A DNA stretch of 64,000 bases, from assembly GCF_016653115.1 (NCBI RefSeq), contig NZ_NHRX01000063.1:31049-95048 (forward strand). Direction: 5' to 3'. Position numbers and translations under genes: made by a program. The stretch's first letter is position 1. Every line of letters begins with the position of its first letter. This document shows, piece after piece, positions 31,642 to 40,881 of this stretch. Origin of the DNA: Rhodocyclus purpureus (GTDB lineage: Bacteria; Pseudomonadota; Gammaproteobacteria; Burkholderiales; Rhodocyclaceae). The notes beneath the pieces were generated by a model, which searched no databases, was not told the origin of the DNA, and saw only the letters and a list, made by a program, of their open reading frames with translations.

Positions 31642-32667
31642 ATGTCTTTCCTCCATGGCGCAGCGCCGGTACTGAATCTCGCCCTGCAGGGCGGAGGGGC
31701 CCATGGCGCCTTCACCTGGGGCGTCCTCGACGGTCTGCTCGAGGACGGACGGGCGAACTTCGAGGGCGTCAGCGGCACCAGTGCGGGCGCGATGAATGCA
31801 GTGGTGCTGGCGCAGGGGCTGATGACGGGCGGCAACGAGGGCGCACGCGCGGCGCTCGCGGATTTCTGGAACGCCGTTGCCGACAGTTCGCCTTTCGTTC
31901 ATGCGCCGGTTGCGAACGGAGGCGAGGCGCCGCGACTGGCCACCGCGCAGAAGTTGCTGCTGCAACTGACCGAGTACTTTTCACCGAGCCAGCTGAACCC
32001 CTTCGACCTCAATCCGCTGCGCCGGATCGTCGCCAGCCAGGTCGATTTCGAGCGCCTGCGCCGCGACAGCCCGGTCAAGCTGTTCATCGCGACGACGCAG
32101 GCCAATTCCGGCAAGCTGAGGATGTTCCAGACGGCCGAACTGTCGGTCGACGTGATCCTGGCGTCGGCTTGCCTGCCGAGCATCCACCACCCGATCATGA
32201 TCGGCGACGAACCCTACTGGGACGGCGGCTACAGTGCCAATCCCGCGGTCTTCCCGCTTTTCCATCACTGCGCCAGCCACGACATCCTGCTCGTCCTGCT
32301 GACGCCGCTCAAGTACAAGGAAACGCCGCGCTCGGCGCCGGCAATCAGGCAGCGGCAACGGGAACTGGGCTTCCAGTCGGCTTTCCTGCGCGAGATGCGC
32401 ATGTTCGCGCACATGCGCGAGTTCGTCGAAGGCTCCTGGTTCAAGCTCGGCCGCCTCGAGCGCCGCATTGCCCGCGCCAACTTTCACCTCATCGCCGCCG
32501 AGGAACTGATGGGCGGGCTGGCCCCGGAAACCAGGGTCATCGCCAACAGGCAGTTCTTCAACATGCTCAGGGACAGCGGACGCCAGCACGCCGGGGACTG
32601 GCTCGACCAGCACCGCGGCGCCATCGGCAAACGCTCGACGGTGGCCTTGTCCGAGCTCTTCTATTGA
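31642..32667 (+). CDS. Patatin-like phospholipase
   Basis: 341 residues. Oxyanion loop LQGGGAHGAF (about 15-24), catalytic Ser47 in GTSAG, and catalytic Asp194 in the DGGYSANP motif give the complete Ser-Asp dyad. No signal peptide, so probably cytoplasmic. The C-terminal helix (LGFQSAFLREMRMFAHMREF) resembles other bacterial patatins of the RssA/DUF3734 group. Length and start agree with the family. Array 2 follows directly. Confidence 0.9.
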   Translation: MSFLHGAAPVLNLALQGGGAHGAFTWGVLDGLLEDGRANFEGVSGTSAGAMNAVVLAQGLMTGGNEGARAALADFWNAVADSSPFVHAPVANGGEAPRLATAQKLLLQLTEYFSPSQLNPFDLNPLRRIVASQVDFERLRRDSPVKLFIATTQANSGKLRMFQTAELSVDVILASACLPSIHHPIMIGDEPYWDGGYSANPAVFPLFHHCASHDILLVLLTPLKYKETPRSAPAIRQRQRELGFQSAFLREMRMFAHMREFVEGSWFKLGRLERRIARANFHLIAAEELMGGLAPETRVIANRQFFNMLRDSGRQHAGDWLDQHRGAIGKRSTVALSELFY

Positions 32668-32722
32668 CGTGAAACTGCGAGCTGCCGAGGCAAAGGTACT
32701 ACCCGGAGCAGCAGCCGCTCAT

Positions 32723-32797
32723 CCTATGCTTGATCTGCCTCCGCGGAATAGACGTATTCCAGGCGTGCATGCAGAGGAGCCGAGACCGTAACCGTCA
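32723..32797 (+). repeat. Module with GGAATAGACGTATTCC hairpin, copy A
   Basis: CCTATGCTTG...GCGGAATAGACGTATTCCAGGCGTGCATGCAGAGGAGCCGAGACC precedes the first unit of array 2. A near copy lies at 50561-50636. Its 3' half (GTGCATGCAGCGGGGCTGAGACCGTAACCGTCAT-like) recurs as the linker between the units of array 2, written here in parts. Confidence 0.8.
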
Positions 32798-34302
32798 TCG
32801 CGAGCCCGCAGGGCGTGGCGATCCAGTGCGTGGGGCTGGAATCGGCTCGCCCGCGGATAGCTGCCCTGCGCGCTGCGCCGGAAGAACAAACCGGATTGCC
32901 ACGGCGCTGCGCGCCTCGCAATGACGGCAGTGCCAGAAGTGCATGCAGCGGGGCTGAGACCGTCATCGCGAGCCCGCAGGGCGTGGCGTTCCAGTGCACA
33001 GGGCTGGAATCGGCTTGCCCGCGGATAGCTACCCTGCGCGCTGCGCCGGAAGAACGAACTGGATTGCCACGGCGCTGCGCGCCTCGCAATGACGGCAGTG
33101 CCAGAAGTGCATGCAGCGGGGCTGAGACCGTCATCGCGAGCCCGCAGGGCGTGGCGTTCCAGTGCACAGGGCTGGAATCGGCTTGCCCGCGGATAGCTGC
33201 CCTGCGCGCTGAGCCGGAAGAACGAACCGGATTGCCACGGCGCTGCGCGCCTCGCAATGACGGCAGTGCCAGAAGTGCATGCAGCGGGGCTGAGACCGTA
33301 ACCGTCATCGCGAGCCCGCAGGGCGTGGCGATCCAGTGCACAGGGCTCGAATCGGCTTGCTCGCGGATAGCTGCCCTGCGCGCTGAGCCAGAAGAACGAA
33401 CTGGATTGCCACGGCGCTACGCGCCTCGCAATGACGGCAGTGCCAGAAGTGCATGCAGCGGGGCTGAGACCGTAACCGTCATCGCGAGCCCGCAGGGCGT
33501 GGCGTTCCAGTGCGTAGGCCTGGAATCGGCTTGCCCGCGGATAAGCTGCCCTGCGCGCTGCGCCGGAAGAACGAACTGGATTGCCACGGCGCTGCGCGCC
33601 TCGCAATGACGGCAGTGCCAGAAGTGCATGCAGCGGGGCTGAGACCGTCATCGTCATCGCGAGCCCGCAGGGCGTGGCGATCCAGTGCATGGGGCTGGAA
33701 TCGGCTTGCCCGCGGATAGCTGCCCTGCGCGCTGAGCCGGAAGAACGAACTGGATTGCCACGGCGCTGCGCGCCTCGCAATGACGGCAGTGCCAGAAGTG
33801 CATGCAGCGGGGCTGAGACCGTCATCGTCATCGCGAGCCCGCAAGGCGTGGCGATCCAGTGCGTAGGCCTGGAATCGGCTCGCCCGCGGATAGCTGCCCT
33901 GCGCGCTGAGCCGGAAGAACGAACTGGATTGCCACGGCGCTGCGCGCCTCGCAATGACGGCAGTGCCAGAAGTGCATGCAGCGGGGCTGAGACCGTCATC
34001 GCGAGCCCGCAGGGCGTGGCGATCCAGTGCGTGGGGCTCGAATCGGCTCGCCCGCGGATAGCTACCCTGCGCGCTGCGCCGGAAGAACGAACTGGATTGC
34101 CACGGCGCTACGCGCCTCGCAATGACGGCAGTGCCAGAAGTGCATGCAGCGGGGCCGAAACCGCAACCGTCATCGCGAGCCCGCAGGGCGTGGCGATCCA
34201 GTGCGTGGGGCTGGAATCGGCTTGCTCGCGGATAGCTGCCCTGCGCGCTGAGCCAGAAGAACGAACTGGATTGCCACGGCGCTACGCGCCTCGCAATGAC
34301 GG
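32794..34302 (+). repeat. Tandem repeat array 2, period 168-175 bp, nine units
   Basis: Units start at 32794, 32962, 33130, 33304, 33478, 33653, 33827, 33995 and 34169. Loop reads like GCCCGCGGATAGCTGCCCTGC and the linker like GGCAGTGCCAGAAGTGCATG. Spacing steps by 6 bp according to whether the linker carries an extra TAACCG or TCATCG. Because 168 and 174 are multiples of three, long frames stay open on both strands (e.g. 32719-33999 minus), but they encode only the translated repeat and are not genes. Confidence 0.92.
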
Positions 34303-34357
34303 AATTGACACGAATGCGCGCGTTTCATGCGCTGGGTGGCGCAATTCGCCGTGACCG

Positions 34358-34783
34358 TCAGTACAGGTCCTGCTCCGGCAGCATCGCGATGCCGGCGGCC
34401 GACAGCGCGGCGACGGCGGCATCCGGGTCTTCGAAACGGAAGAGCAGGACGACCTTGCCGCCGCGGCGCAGGTAGAAGGCGTACATGTATTCGATGTTGA
34501 CCCCGGCGGCGGCGATCACCTCGAGCGTGCGCGCGAGCCCGCCGGGGTGGTCGTCGACGTCGACGGCGACCATTTCGCTGACGTTCACCACCCAGCCATC
34601 GCGCGTGAGCACGTCGCGGGCGCGTTGCCAGTCCGCCAGCAGGATGCGCATGATGCCGAACTGCTCGGTGTCGGCAAGCGACAGCCCGGCGAGGTTGAGG
34701 TCCGCCGCGGCGAGCGACTGCAGCGGTTCGAGCATGCTGCCGGGACGGTTTTCGAGGAAGACGGAAAGTTGCGGGATTTTCAT
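34358..34783 (-). CDS. ACT-domain protein encoded with paaK
   Basis: 141 residues made of two ACT-type units: KIPQLSVFLENRPGSMLEPLQSL at the N-terminus and VDVDDHPGGLARTLEVIAAAGVNIEYMYAF in the second. Such small double-ACT proteins are commonly encoded just after phenylacetate-CoA ligase genes and may sense an amino acid or aromatic ligand. Located 48 bp downstream of paaK on the same strand. Confidence 0.88.
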   Translation of the reverse strand: MKIPQLSVFLENRPGSMLEPLQSLAAADLNLAGLSLADTEQFGIMRILLADWQRARDVLTRDGWVVNVSEMVAVDVDDHPGGLARTLEVIAAAGVNIEYMYAFYLRRGGKVVLLFRFEDPDAAVAALSAAGIAMLPEQDLY

Positions 34784-34831
34784 CGCAGTCTCGTTCGGAA
34801 GATGAGGTGCAGGATGCGTGGGGCGCGCGGC

Positions 34832-36181
34832 TCAGTCGGTCCGCTTGTCGATCACGCGCTTGGCCTTGCCCTCGCTGCGCGGGATGGTGTGCGGCCCGAC
34901 CAGGCGCAGGCCGACGCGGATGCCGAGGATGCGCTCGATGGCGTGCGCGATGCGACCGCGCAGGTCTTCCATCGCGCGCACCTTGTCGCTGAACACTTCG
35001 GGCGTGACCTCGACTTCGACCGTCATCTGGTCGAGACCGTGCGTGCGCGTGAGGATGATCTGGTAGTGCGGCAGGGTGCCCTCGACCTGCATCAGCGCCG
35101 CCTCGACCTGCGACGGGAAGACATTGACGCCGCGGATGATGAACATGTCGTCCGAGCGGCGGCTGATGCGGCGGATGCGGCGCAGCGTGCGGCCGCAGCT
35201 GCAGGGCTCGGTGATGATCGCGGTGATGTCGCGCGTGCGGTAGCGGATCATCGGCATCGCCTGCTTCGACAGCGTGGTCAGCACCAGCTCGCCCTCCTCA
35301 CCGTCGGGCAGCGGCTGGCCGCTGACCGGGTCGATGATCTCGGGGTAGAAGTGGTCCTCGAAGACGTGCAGGCCATGGTGCTCGCTGCATTCGCTGGCGA
35401 CGCCGGGGCCGGTGATTTCCGACAGGCCGTAGATGTCGAAGGCCTTGATGCCGGTCTCGGCCTCGAGGCGTTCGCGCATGCCGTCGGTCCACGGCTCGGC
35501 ACCGAATACGCCGACGCGCAGCGGCAGTTCCTTGAGGTCGACCCCCATCTCGGCCGCGCGATCGACCAGATGGACGAAGAAGCTCGGGGTCGCGCAGATC
35601 GCGGTGACGCCGAAGTCGCGCAGCAGCATGATCTGGCGCTCGGTGTTGCCACCGGAGACCGGGATCACCGCCGCGCCGAGCGCCTCGGCGCCGTAGTGGG
35701 TGCCGAGGCCGCCGGTGAACAGCCCGTAGCCGAACGAGTTCTGCAGGATGTCGCCGCGATGCAGGCCGCAGGCGGCGAAGGTACGCGTCATTACCTCGGT
35801 CCACACGTCGAGGTCTTCCTCGGTGTAGGCGACGACGATCGGCTTGCCGGTGGTCCCCGAGGACGCGTGCAGGCGGACCACGTCGCGCATCGGGCTGGCG
35901 AACAGGCCGAAGGGATAGGTGTCGCGCAGGTCGGTCTTGACCGTGAACGGCAGCTTGGCGATGTCGGCCAGGGACCGGATGTCGTCGGGAGAGATGCCGA
36001 GCTGGTCGAGCCGCTCGCGGAACAGCGGCACGTGCGTCCACGCGCGCGTCACGATCGCCTTCAGGCGACGCAACTGGACTTCGCGCAGTTGCGCCTCGGG
36101 CAGGTAGTCGGGGGCACTGACGGGATGAAAACCGCCAGCGGCGTCGTTCCAGCGTTCTTTCTGCATGTCGGGGCTTCGCAT
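34832..36181 (-). CDS. paaK: Phenylacetate-CoA ligase
   Basis: AMP-forming ligase activating phenylacetate (or a related aryl acid) with CoA. 449 residues; the AMP-binding motif reads HASSGTTGKPIVVAYT, followed by YGLFTGGLG, YGLSEITGPGVASEC, YRTRDI and RSDDMFIIRGVNVFPSQVE. ATG 36181 has GGAGGG at good spacing; ATG 36166 is an alternative. No other paa genes are in the window, so it may serve anaerobic or side-route aryl-acid metabolism. Confidence 0.93.
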   Translation of the reverse strand: MRSPDMQKERWNDAAGGFHPVSAPDYLPEAQLREVQLRRLKAIVTRAWTHVPLFRERLDQLGISPDDIRSLADIAKLPFTVKTDLRDTYPFGLFASPMRDVVRLHASSGTTGKPIVVAYTEEDLDVWTEVMTRTFAACGLHRGDILQNSFGYGLFTGGLGTHYGAEALGAAVIPVSGGNTERQIMLLRDFGVTAICATPSFFVHLVDRAAEMGVDLKELPLRVGVFGAEPWTDGMRERLEAETGIKAFDIYGLSEITGPGVASECSEHHGLHVFEDHFYPEIIDPVSGQPLPDGEEGELVLTTLSKQAMPMIRYRTRDITAIITEPCSCGRTLRRIRRISRRSDDMFIIRGVNVFPSQVEAALMQVEGTLPHYQIILTRTHGLDQMTVEVEVTPEVFSDKVRAMEDLRGRIAHAIERILGIRVGLRLVGPHTIPRSEGKAKRVIDKRTD

Positions 36182-36397
36182 CGTCGAAACCCTCCATCAT
36201 CCGGCCTTCCACAAGCTGCCGACTTGATCGAGCACAAAACGCAGTGAGCTTGATCCAGAAAATCTGCGCTCGGCACGGGACGAGGAAAGAATGAGGACTG
36301 GCACGCCTGCAGACAGTGCCCGGAGGAGTCAATGACGCTTGACGGTCGCACTGCGAAGGCTCACGATCCGGAAATCGCCAAATCCGATATTTTGCAT

Positions 36398-36416
36398 TTA
36401 TCGAAAAAAGCGATAA
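36398..36416 (+). promoter_or_regulatory. Inverted repeat upstream of hipB-like gene, candidate operator
   Basis: TTATCG-AAAAAAG-CGATAA, a 6-bp perfect dyad with 7-base spacer, 23 bp before the hipB-like start. It resembles the E. coli HipB operator TATCC-N8-GGATA in size and A-rich spacer. The rest of 36182-36438 holds no gene I can see. Confidence 0.45.
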
Positions 36417-36438
36417 CAGCCACCTATCGACCTTACCG

Positions 36439-36687
36439 ATGAAACCCATGTTCAAGCTCAACTCGCCGCAGCAGGCCGGCCAGATTCTCGTCGCTCGACG
36501 CAAGGCACTGCATCTGTCCCAGGCGACCGTCGCCGCGCGCCTCGGTATCAGCCAGAACCGCCTGTCGGAGCTTGAAGCGAACCCCGATCGCCTCAACCTC
36601 GACCGCCTGCTCGCACTGGCCAGCCTGCTCGGGATGGAACTGGTGCTGCAGGAGAAGACCTCCCCCACCTCCGCAAGCGAGTGGTAG
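36439..36687 (+). CDS. HipB-like XRE antitoxin/repressor
   Basis: 82 residues with one XRE helix-turn-helix (LSQATVAARLGISQNRLSELE) followed by the dimer helices (LDRLLALASLLGMELVLQ), like E. coli HipB (88 residues). An in-frame ATG at 36448 is also possible. It overlaps or abuts the HipA-like gene and probably neutralises it and represses the pair through the dyad at 36398. Confidence 0.85.
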   Translation: MKPMFKLNSPQQAGQILVARRKALHLSQATVAARLGISQNRLSELEANPDRLNLDRLLALASLLGMELVLQEKTSPTSASEW

Positions 36688-36689
36688 CC

Positions 36690-38015
36690 ATGGGCCGCCC
36701 TTCCCGCGCGCGCTCCCTGATTGTCTGGAACAACGGCAAGCGGGTTGGCCAGTGGCGTCTGCCCGCGCGCGGACCGACCGAGTTCCAGTACGACCCAAGC
36801 TGGATGGTGTCGCCCGAAGGCCGCCCCCTGTCCCTCTCCCTGCCCTTCACGCTGGACAATCTGCCCCTGCGCGGCGAACTCGTCGGCAACTACTTCGACA
36901 ACCTGCTGCCCGACAGCGACCGCATCCGCGCGCGCCTGCAGTCACGCTTCCGCACCGAAAGTACCGGGGCCTTCGACCTCCTCCAGGCCATCGGTCGGGA
37001 CTGCGTGGGCGCAGTACAACTCCTGCCCGATGACGTCGCCCCCGACAACGTGTTCCGCATCGAGGTGGAGCCGCTCGACGCAGCCGGCGTGGCACGCATC
37101 CTGAAAAGCACGGTTGCCCCGGGCACCGTGCTTGGCCAGACCACCGCCGACGACGATTTTCGCATCTCCATCGCCGGAGCCCAGGAGAAGACCGCGCTGA
37201 CCTGGCATGAAGGACGCTGGTGCCGCCCCTTGCGGGCCACGCCGACGACCCACATCTTCAAGCTGCCGCTCGGCCTGGTCGGCAATCGTCAGGCGGACAT
37301 GCGCACCTCGGTCGAGAACGAGTGGCTCTGCGCGCGGATCCTGGGGGGCTTCGGTCTGCCGGTCGCCGCATGCGAGATTCAGCACTTCGAGGACCAGAAG
37401 GTGCTCGTCGTCGAACGCTTCGACCGCCGGCTGGCGCGTACCGGAGACTACTGGCTGCGCCTACCCCAGGAAGACTTCTGCCAGGCCACCGGCACGCCCC
37501 CTCGGGCCAAGTACGAAGCCGACGGCGGCCCCGGACTGGTGGACATCGCCCGCATCCTGCACAACTCGGAGACGCGCGAGGCCGACCTGCAGACGCTCTT
37601 GCAGGCGCAACTCCTCTTCTGGATGCTCGCCGCGACCGATGGCCACGCGAAGAACTTCTCGCTCTTCGTGCTCCCTGGCGGACGTTACCGCCTGACGCCG
37701 CTCTACGACGTGTTGTCCGCCTGGCCAGTCACCGGAACGGGCGCGAATCACCTCGACTACGAGAAGCTTCGCCTGGCCATGGCCGTCCGCGGCAAGAACC
37801 GCCACTACCGGCTGCGGGACATCCAGAGACGCCATTTCATCGAGATGGCGCAGCGGTGTGGTCTCGGCGCCGACACGGAGCAGCTTATCGACGCACTGGT
37901 TTCCCGCGTCCCCAGCGTGCTGGAGGCAGTGAGTCGAGAGCTCCCGGCGGATTTCCCGGAGGATGTCTTCGCAGCCGTCGCCGAAGGACTCAGTGCATCG
38001 GCCCGACGGCTGTGA
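36690..38015 (+). CDS. HipA-like Ser/Thr kinase toxin
   Basis: 441 residues from ATG 36690, just after the hipB-like stop; GTG 36681 is the alternative, overlapping hipB. HipA parts: N-terminal domain (VWNNGKRVGQWRL, PLSLSLPF), then the kinase core with SIAGAQEKTAL, HIFKLP, NEWLCARILGGFGLPV, VERFDRR, the catalytic ATDGHAKNFSLF and the metal-binding LTPLYDVLSAWP. All key residues appear intact. Known HipA toxins phosphorylate aminoacyl-tRNA synthetases (GltX); the target here is unknown. Confidence 0.9.
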   Translation: MGRPSRARSLIVWNNGKRVGQWRLPARGPTEFQYDPSWMVSPEGRPLSLSLPFTLDNLPLRGELVGNYFDNLLPDSDRIRARLQSRFRTESTGAFDLLQAIGRDCVGAVQLLPDDVAPDNVFRIEVEPLDAAGVARILKSTVAPGTVLGQTTADDDFRISIAGAQEKTALTWHEGRWCRPLRATPTTHIFKLPLGLVGNRQADMRTSVENEWLCARILGGFGLPVAACEIQHFEDQKVLVVERFDRRLARTGDYWLRLPQEDFCQATGTPPRAKYEADGGPGLVDIARILHNSETREADLQTLLQAQLLFWMLAATDGHAKNFSLFVLPGGRYRLTPLYDVLSAWPVTGTGANHLDYEKLRLAMAVRGKNRHYRLRDIQRRHFIEMAQRCGLGADTEQLIDALVSRVPSVLEAVSRELPADFPEDVFAAVAEGLSASARRL

Positions 38016-38104
38016 GCGCGCGCGGACCAGCGCAAGCCTCCGCGCACCGGAGCCCGCTTTCCATCCTATGCTGAGTGCGTAAGACAATCTAACGGAGGCA
38101 AGCC

Positions 38105-38653
38105 ATGAGTCAAGCGATTGACGATCTGAAGCACGAACACGAGGCGATCCTGTTGGCCCTGAGAATCCTGGACGGAATCGAGCAGCGCCTGAATGCAGAC
38201 CAGCCCACCGACAGCGAGGACATCGTCGCCTTCATCGGCTTCCTGAAGGAGTTCGCCGACAAATGCCATCACGGCAAGGAAGAGGGCATCCTCTTCCCGG
38301 CGCTGGTCGCAGCGGGCCTTCCCGAGCAAGGCGGCCCGGTCGGCGTCATGCTGGCCGAGCACGAGCAAGGGCGGTCATGGATCCGGGAAATGGAATCCAG
38401 CCTGCAGCCAGCGCTCGACCTCGCGCGCTTCACGCAGGCGGCACGAGGCTACGCCAGCTTGCTGCAGGCCCACATCCAGAAGGAGAACAACATCCTCTTT
38501 CCCATGGCGGAAAAGCTGCTGAGCCCCGGCCAACTGGATTCCCTGTTCGAAGCTTTCGAGGCGCACGAAAGCAAAGTCATCGGCGCCGGCCGGCACGAAC
38601 AACTGCATGCACTGCTGAAGAGCTTGCGGGCGAAGTACCTGACCCAGCGCTGA
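38105..38653 (+). CDS. Hemerythrin-domain protein
   Basis: 182 residues with the four-helix bundle pattern of non-haem di-iron binding: HEHEAI near the N-terminus, HHGKEEGILFP, a mid HEQGR and the C-terminal HIQKENNILFP, i.e. the H...HxxxE...HxxxE ligand set. Probably senses or stores O2 or NO, or handles iron. ATG 38105 has a strong GGAGG. It lies between two toxin-antitoxin pairs but on its own transcript. Confidence 0.9.
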   Translation: MSQAIDDLKHEHEAILLALRILDGIEQRLNADQPTDSEDIVAFIGFLKEFADKCHHGKEEGILFPALVAAGLPEQGGPVGVMLAEHEQGRSWIREMESSLQPALDLARFTQAARGYASLLQAHIQKENNILFPMAEKLLSPGQLDSLFEAFEAHESKVIGAGRHEQLHALLKSLRAKYLTQR

Positions 38654-38694
38654 CCCCGTTCCTTCGGCTCGGAGGGAAGGCAGCATGTCAGTAG

Positions 38695-39195
38695 CTAAAA
38701 TCCTTGGGAGAAATGGGCTCGTGGCAACATCCAACGTCCCGGTTGGCCGGGAAGCTCGACAAAGCCGAAATGCTGGTAGAACGCGGCTGCGGCGGGCGAC
38801 TTGGCATCGACGATGATGGCTGCCACCGCGAGCGTCTGGCTGGCAGCGGCGACCCGCTTGCATGCGTCGACGAGCAGGATGGAACCCAAACCCTGCCCCT
38901 GCGCCGTCTCGCTCACCGCAAGCCGGCCGAGCAATGCCGCGGGGACGGGATAACGCGGCAGTTTCTTGCGCAGTGAGTCCGGCAATTGTTCGGCAGCGAC
39001 GCTCGCAGCGCTGAGGGTATAGAAACCTGCGACCACGCTGGCCTGGTCAGTCGGAGTCGCCACGAACACGCGCGCCACCCCGCGCCTGATGTCCTGATTG
39101 GCGTAACGACGCAGGTACTGATCAAGCGCAGGCTCTCCACAGCGGAAACTGGCTGTCTCGACCTGATCGTCCAGCCCGCGAATACGGTACTCCAC
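38695..39195 (-). CDS. GNAT acetyltransferase toxin, TacT-like
   Basis: 166 residues. N-terminal FRCGEPALDQYLRRYANQD, the YTLSAASVA strand, acetyl-CoA loop QGQGLGSILLVDA and the FYQHFGF segment are typical of TacT/AtaT toxins, which acetylate the amino group of charged tRNAs. It starts immediately after the RHH gene, the usual antitoxin-first TacAT order. Confidence 0.9.
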   Translation of the reverse strand: MEYRIRGLDDQVETASFRCGEPALDQYLRRYANQDIRRGVARVFVATPTDQASVVAGFYTLSAASVAAEQLPDSLRKKLPRYPVPAALLGRLAVSETAQGQGLGSILLVDACKRVAAASQTLAVAAIIVDAKSPAAAAFYQHFGFVELPGQPGRWMLPRAHFSQGF

Positions 39196-39471
39196 TCAGC
39201 GCACCTGCCTGGCATGGCGGGCGAACGCCCGCTGCAAGGCTGGAGCGGGCTGAGCCGGCGTATCCAGAGCGTCGAGAAAGGCTGCGAAATCTTGCTGCGA
39301 CAGCGTGATTGCTTCGTGCTGCTCCACCAACGCCTGCGCCTGCTCGACGGCGTTGCGCAGCACGAACTCGGACACAGTCATGTGCGCGTAGGCTGCCGCC
39401 TTGTCGAGCAGCCGGCGGACCTCCTGGTCACAACGAATGTGTAGACGCGTGTCCTTGGTGAGGGCGCTCAT
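39196..39471 (-). CDS. DUF1778 (TacA-like) ribbon-helix-helix antitoxin
   Basis: 91 residues from ATG 39471, chosen for its GAGGAG ribosome-binding site; the open frame further upstream is not family-like. The RHH domain is seen in TRLHIRCDQEVRRLLDKAA and MTVSEFVLRNAVEQA, and the C-terminal tail (QDFAAFLDALDTPAQPAP) matches the toxin-blocking tail of TacA. Upstream DNA has TGTGC repeats (39505-39530) that may be an operator. Confidence 0.9.
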   Translation of the reverse strand: MSALTKDTRLHIRCDQEVRRLLDKAAAYAHMTVSEFVLRNAVEQAQALVEQHEAITLSQQDFAAFLDALDTPAQPAPALQRAFARHARQVR

Positions 39472-39569
39472 CGGAATCTCCTCTAAAATCATCTCCGCAT
39501 TGTGTGCCATTTGTGCATACAACTCAAGGCTGAGAATGCTCCAGCCATCGAATCCGCCAATGCTTCCCT

Positions 39570-39896
39570 TCACTTCCTGCGCGCCTTGCTCGCCGGGAAA
39601 AACGGACGCCATCCCAGCTTCCTCTCGATTTCTGCCCACAGTTCGTTGCGCAGTCTCCACTCGACCTTTGCCTGCACACCGCGGCGAAGGTCATCCAGCG
39701 GATACCAGCACTCGTCGCTGTCCTGATAGAACACCCGGGTATGGACGTTGCCTGTATTGGAGATTCGGTGTATCTCGTACTCGCGCGACAAGAGGGTGAA
39801 GGCGTGATTCAGGCGGCTTGCCACAGGCTCGCGGAAACAATCCGGCATCAGGATGGCGCCGCTCACCAGTTCGCACTTTTCCAGCCCTTTGAGCAA
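39570..39896 (-). CDS. Hypothetical protein, possibly a 3' remnant
   Basis: 108 residues if started at TTG 39896; ATG 39848 gives 92. The sequence looks like real protein (LNHAFTLLSREYEIHRISNTGNVHTRVFYQ, DECWYPLDDLRRG), but I do not recognise a family. The adjoining minus frame (39897-40227) also looks protein-like in part (RGRILLYGGDRYSVSISD, WRSVKRISLRQ), so a single gene broken by a frameshift near 39900 is possible. Confidence 0.4.
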   Translation of the reverse strand: MLKGLEKCELVSGAILMPDCFREPVASRLNHAFTLLSREYEIHRISNTGNVHTRVFYQDSDECWYPLDDLRRGVQAKVEWRLRNELWAEIERKLGWRPFFPASKARRK

Positions 39897-40881
39897 AGTC
39901 CCCGGACGCGAAAGCCGATACCGCTGCCCACTGGCGGAGGCTGATCCGCTTCACCGACCGCCAGCCGCTGGAGGTTGCGACGGTAGCGCCGTCGACCCGA
40001 TCCGAAATGCTGACGCTGTATCGGTCACCGCCATAGAGAAGGATCCTTCCGCGGCCAACCGTCTCGGAAACGGCGTCGAACCGATGCGCGCCGCCGGAAT
40101 CGCGATAACCGCCGAAAACAGCGGCGACACGTTCGCCGCCTTGGCGCGGGTCGCGAAGGCCAGACGGAAATCGGTACCCGCGCCTCCAGTCTTGCCGCAG
40201 CCATCGCTGGCGGAGATCATCGCCCAAATGCGGGCCGACCGTGCCAATCAGAAAGGCGGGGGCTGAAACCGGTCAAGGCCCCCATCCGCTGTCGTACGCC
40301 GTCGCGTAGCCCCCTCAGGCAATACGCAACATGGGCAATCGCGACACAGGTCACCTCGTAACGTGAGGATTGCCGGCAGCCTCCAAACCGACCGAAAGCC
40401 GCCGACCTGGAATAAACGACGCTGGTGCCTCCCACTCGGGGCGACGCCGAGGCTCCATATCAGCACATCGCTCCCCCATGAGCACACGCCGATCCGGATG
40501 AACGGCGACACCTAAGTAAGGAGCAGAGGTTGATCAACAACTCCAGCTGATGGCGAAGGATCTCGGCACCTCAAACAAAAATTCATAGCTAGTCGTCTTC
40601 ACGAAGGCTGCCGACACCTTGCCAAACACATGGCATGGAGGATAAAGTCGGGACCGGACGCCCAAACGAAAAACGGCGTGTCGTACAGCACCTTTGTGAA
40701 GCGTGCTCTCTAGTTCGGCCAGGAAGCGGAGAAATAATGGCGCCGCATCCGCGGCATTGAAAACATCTGCGAATGCTGGCCGCTCAGGCAGCATCTGTCG
40801 TTGCAGCGGAGCAGCAGCGGCTCATCGCCTGAGCATTCCACCCAAAAACATTGAACACACTAGACTCGACTTTACTTTCGA
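39897..40881. other. About 1 kb without a supported gene
   Basis: Several short frames overlap here on both strands (for example plus 39853-40266 ending in LAEIIAQMRADRANQKGGG and minus 40534-40794), none with a clear ribosome-binding site or a family I know. Composition shifts towards lower GC after about 40250, marking the left edge of the island that follows. Possibly gene remnants. Confidence 0.5.

Noticed and set aside
32719..33999. 426-codon minus-strand frame as a repeat protein
   Set aside because: It is the translation of array 2; the other strand is open too, and units in other arrays break phase.
32794..34302. CRISPR array in the repeat regions
   Set aside because: Whole units repeat, with no unique spacers; the repeat is far longer than a CRISPR repeat and no cas gene is present. 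The same applies to the other two arrays.
36182..36438. Attachment site near paaK/hipB
   Set aside because: No tRNA or direct repeat matching elsewhere in the window could be seen.
39853..40266. Plus-strand 137-codon gene
   Set aside because: No ribosome-binding site and no recognisable family; competes with minus-strand frames. Left as unresolved.
40534..40794. 86-codon minus-strand gene
   Set aside because: Weak start, no family, and composition not clearly coding; noted as part of the unassigned stretch.
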